Source of the DNA: Dendrolimus kikuchii
Taxonomy: Eukaryota > Arthropoda > Insecta > Lepidoptera > Lasiocampidae
NCBI GenBank assembly: GCA_019925095.2
Contig: CM034412.1
Coordinates: 10,268,001-10,332,000, forward strand
Reading direction: 5' to 3'
Length of the DNA: 64,000 nucleotides
Below the pieces are notes generated by a model that worked only from the letters and a program-made list of their open reading frames with translations, ran no database searches and was not told the DNA's origin. Every line of letters begins with the position of its first letter. Position 1 is the first letter of the stretch. Of this stretch, positions 41,101-44,100 are shown in pieces. Made by a program: the position numbers and the translations under genes.

Positions 41101-44100
41101 GAAAGAGTGTTAGTATATATACCCTTACTTTTTCATAGAAATTACAATCAGCCTGTAATTAGCGTAACTCTGAAGGTAGGGCCTCGTCTGGCATAATTTT
41201 ATAGTTAACCGCTTAATGTTTTTTTTTTATTGCAGGAGATCAGCAGACAGGCAGATGGCCCACTTGATGGAAACCGGTTATCATCGCCTATGGACATTTG
41301 CAACACCAAAGTTGCTACAAATGTGCTGCTGCTCTCTTAAGGAAGACTGGAACCTGGTCACTAATTCCGGAACACAACTCAAGGTTGTTATGGCGACATA
41401 CTTTAGACCAGGGGTGGTAGCCATCCAGTCGGGCGAATGCCCTACCACCTGGCGGTGGGTTGTTAAGTCGCCTCTTACGACAGGCCGCCCGGCCGCAGAA
41501 AATTGTATTCTTCCTCCGTTCCTGCACGGATAAGTAGATGTGTAATTTAAGATGCGATAATGTTATTAATTTTGAATGATTTTAAATTATCCGTGCAGAG
41601 ACGGAAGAAGAACGGAGAAAGAATACAATTTCCTGCGATCGGGCGGCCTGTCGTAAGTGGCGACAAAACACCCCACAGCCAGGTGGTAGGGTTTTTACCC
41701 GTCTGGATGGCTACCACCCCTGGTCTAGAACACCCCGCCATAACAACTATGAGTTGTGTTCTAGCAGTAGTAGCCAGATTCCAGCCTCCCTTTAGAGAGC
41801 AGCAGCACCTTTGGTGTTGCAAGGGACTAAAATCGATGGTGGACGCTTTCCATCAGATGGGCCACCTGCCTCCTGAACTCGTTCAATAAAAAAAATATAT
41901 TGACAGATAACGTATATATAATTCGCTAAATGTAGCTATTCGTTAACAGCGTTATTTTTAACTCTATTAATAAGACGCATTTGGCCACAGTCAATAATTA
42001 TAAGAATATCCCAGATGAAGCCCGAGCGTTAAATATATTCATTCATTTTCTTTGTTGGGTAAAGGGCGCTAATAATTTTTATTTTGATGTGGTCTAGTCT
42101 TTTAAGCGTTGGTCTTAAGGTTAGGGTAAGTCTTGTTCTAGTCCCGGTATGATAGTTTTCGTAAATGAAATGAAAGAAAGTAATACCTATCTATTTGTAA
42201 GTTGATTAAAAAAAACTTCAACAAACAATGTGTCCCAGCACACATTTCGATTTTTCGCAGGTTTACTGCAAGTTATGATTTGGTTAGGTAAGGTGCATTT
42301 TTTATTTAAACATATTTTATTTTATCCAACAAAAAAACTGAATTCGATCCGGAACCAAAAAGCGCATCCATAGTCTAGTCTAAAGTTATGCCGCCTCTCA
42401 CTACGTTTGGTCTAAATTTATGCCGCTCCTCCACGCGGCCGTAACGCTTTAAAATCCGTTCTTAGCTGACGAAAGCTCTACTTGACGAAAGGAAGGTTCA
42501 TGCCAAATTTCAAGCTTATATGTATTATAGTGCCTGAGATATCGTGATGAGTCACCATATACGTGGATTTCAATAATATATGGATGTATAAATGTATGCT
42601 AGACAAAAACATTAAATTTGTAATTAATTACAGTACTCTGTGGCATGATGATGACAGCTTGCGATGTGTCAGCAATAGCCAAGCCTTGGGAAGTGCAGCA
42701 CAAGGTCGCCAAACTGGTAGCAGATGAGTTTTTCGATCAAGGCGACTTGGAGAAACTGCAATTAAATCAACAGCCTATTGCTATGATGGACAGGTAATTT
42801 CTAATTTTAATCAGCATTCTCTAAGGTATGGATTGTTAGATCGGGCTATCGGAAGAGCGTTTAAAAAAAACTTATTTAACGAATCAAGATTTATTGTAGA
42901 TATTTTGAAACTTACACTTTAAACAGAAACAGAGATCTGAGAGCTTAAAGAGGAAGCATAAACGTAAAGTGGAACTTTTTGTTATGTCTTACAGCTACCA
43001 GTACATCCACACATGTATCAGTTTCATTTAGAGATTCTCTTAATTTGATTGCCTTAGGCCCTCTGGTATTAGAAGTTGAATTTAGGGAATCAGAGATGTA
43101 ATACTACTAAAAGGAACAGGTTCGAATTGGACAGGAAATTGAAATCCACTGCTGTGGTGCTGGCGAAGCCAAAGAGTCTGCCACTGAGTAGAACAGGAAA
43201 GAAACATGATCCTATCATATCATGCCTATCATGTTTCTTGTTTGCCTCCAACAGACGGTTATAATAGACCCAATAGTCGGATGCGAGTGAATTTTACAGC
43301 CTGAGGCAGGAAAACAAATTGACAGTCCACCTAACTGAAAGCGGTTGCCGTCGCTTATAACATCAGGGGAATTACCAACGCGTTACCAATCTAGTCTATA
43401 CGAGACTGGAACCTGGCCATTAATGCCAGAACACAACTCAAGATTGTTATGGTAGCATAATCTAGGCCAGGAGTGGGTTGTTTTGTTGTCTCTTACGACA
43501 AGCCGGCCGGTAGCAGGAATTCTAATTCTTTCTCCATTGCTGTAATTTAAATTGTAAATTTGAAATCCCTTTTTAATGTATTTAATTATTTCATGAAACC
43601 GAAACCAATATTATAATAAGGATTTAAACCATCGGTTAGTTATGTAAGGAACAAAATTAAATGTCTGGTCATGCCGCCCACGTCAGGAGCTAGCAGAAGA
43701 GGTAGGCCCAAGAAATGCTGGCTTGATGTCTTGAGGGATAACACGCGAACTAATGGTGACACAACATGGGATGATGAAGACCGCCAAATCTGGAGAAAAA
43801 AACGGAGGAATACGGACACTCCGTACCCAACCGGGACTTATGCTCGAATAATGATCGATTTAAACCGCAGTTGGAAAACATTATAATATCCTATTTTTCT
43901 GCATTTTAGAGAGAAAAAGGATGAATTACCCCAAATGCAAGTGGGCTTCATCGACATGATATGCCTGCCTTTATACAAGGTATTGTCGGACACCTTCCCA
44001 TGGATCCAGCCATTGTACACAGGAACCATGGAAAACAAGCAACGGTGGCAAGACCTCGCCGAGAAGGTGGAAATGGGTTTGACATGGATTGACCATGACA

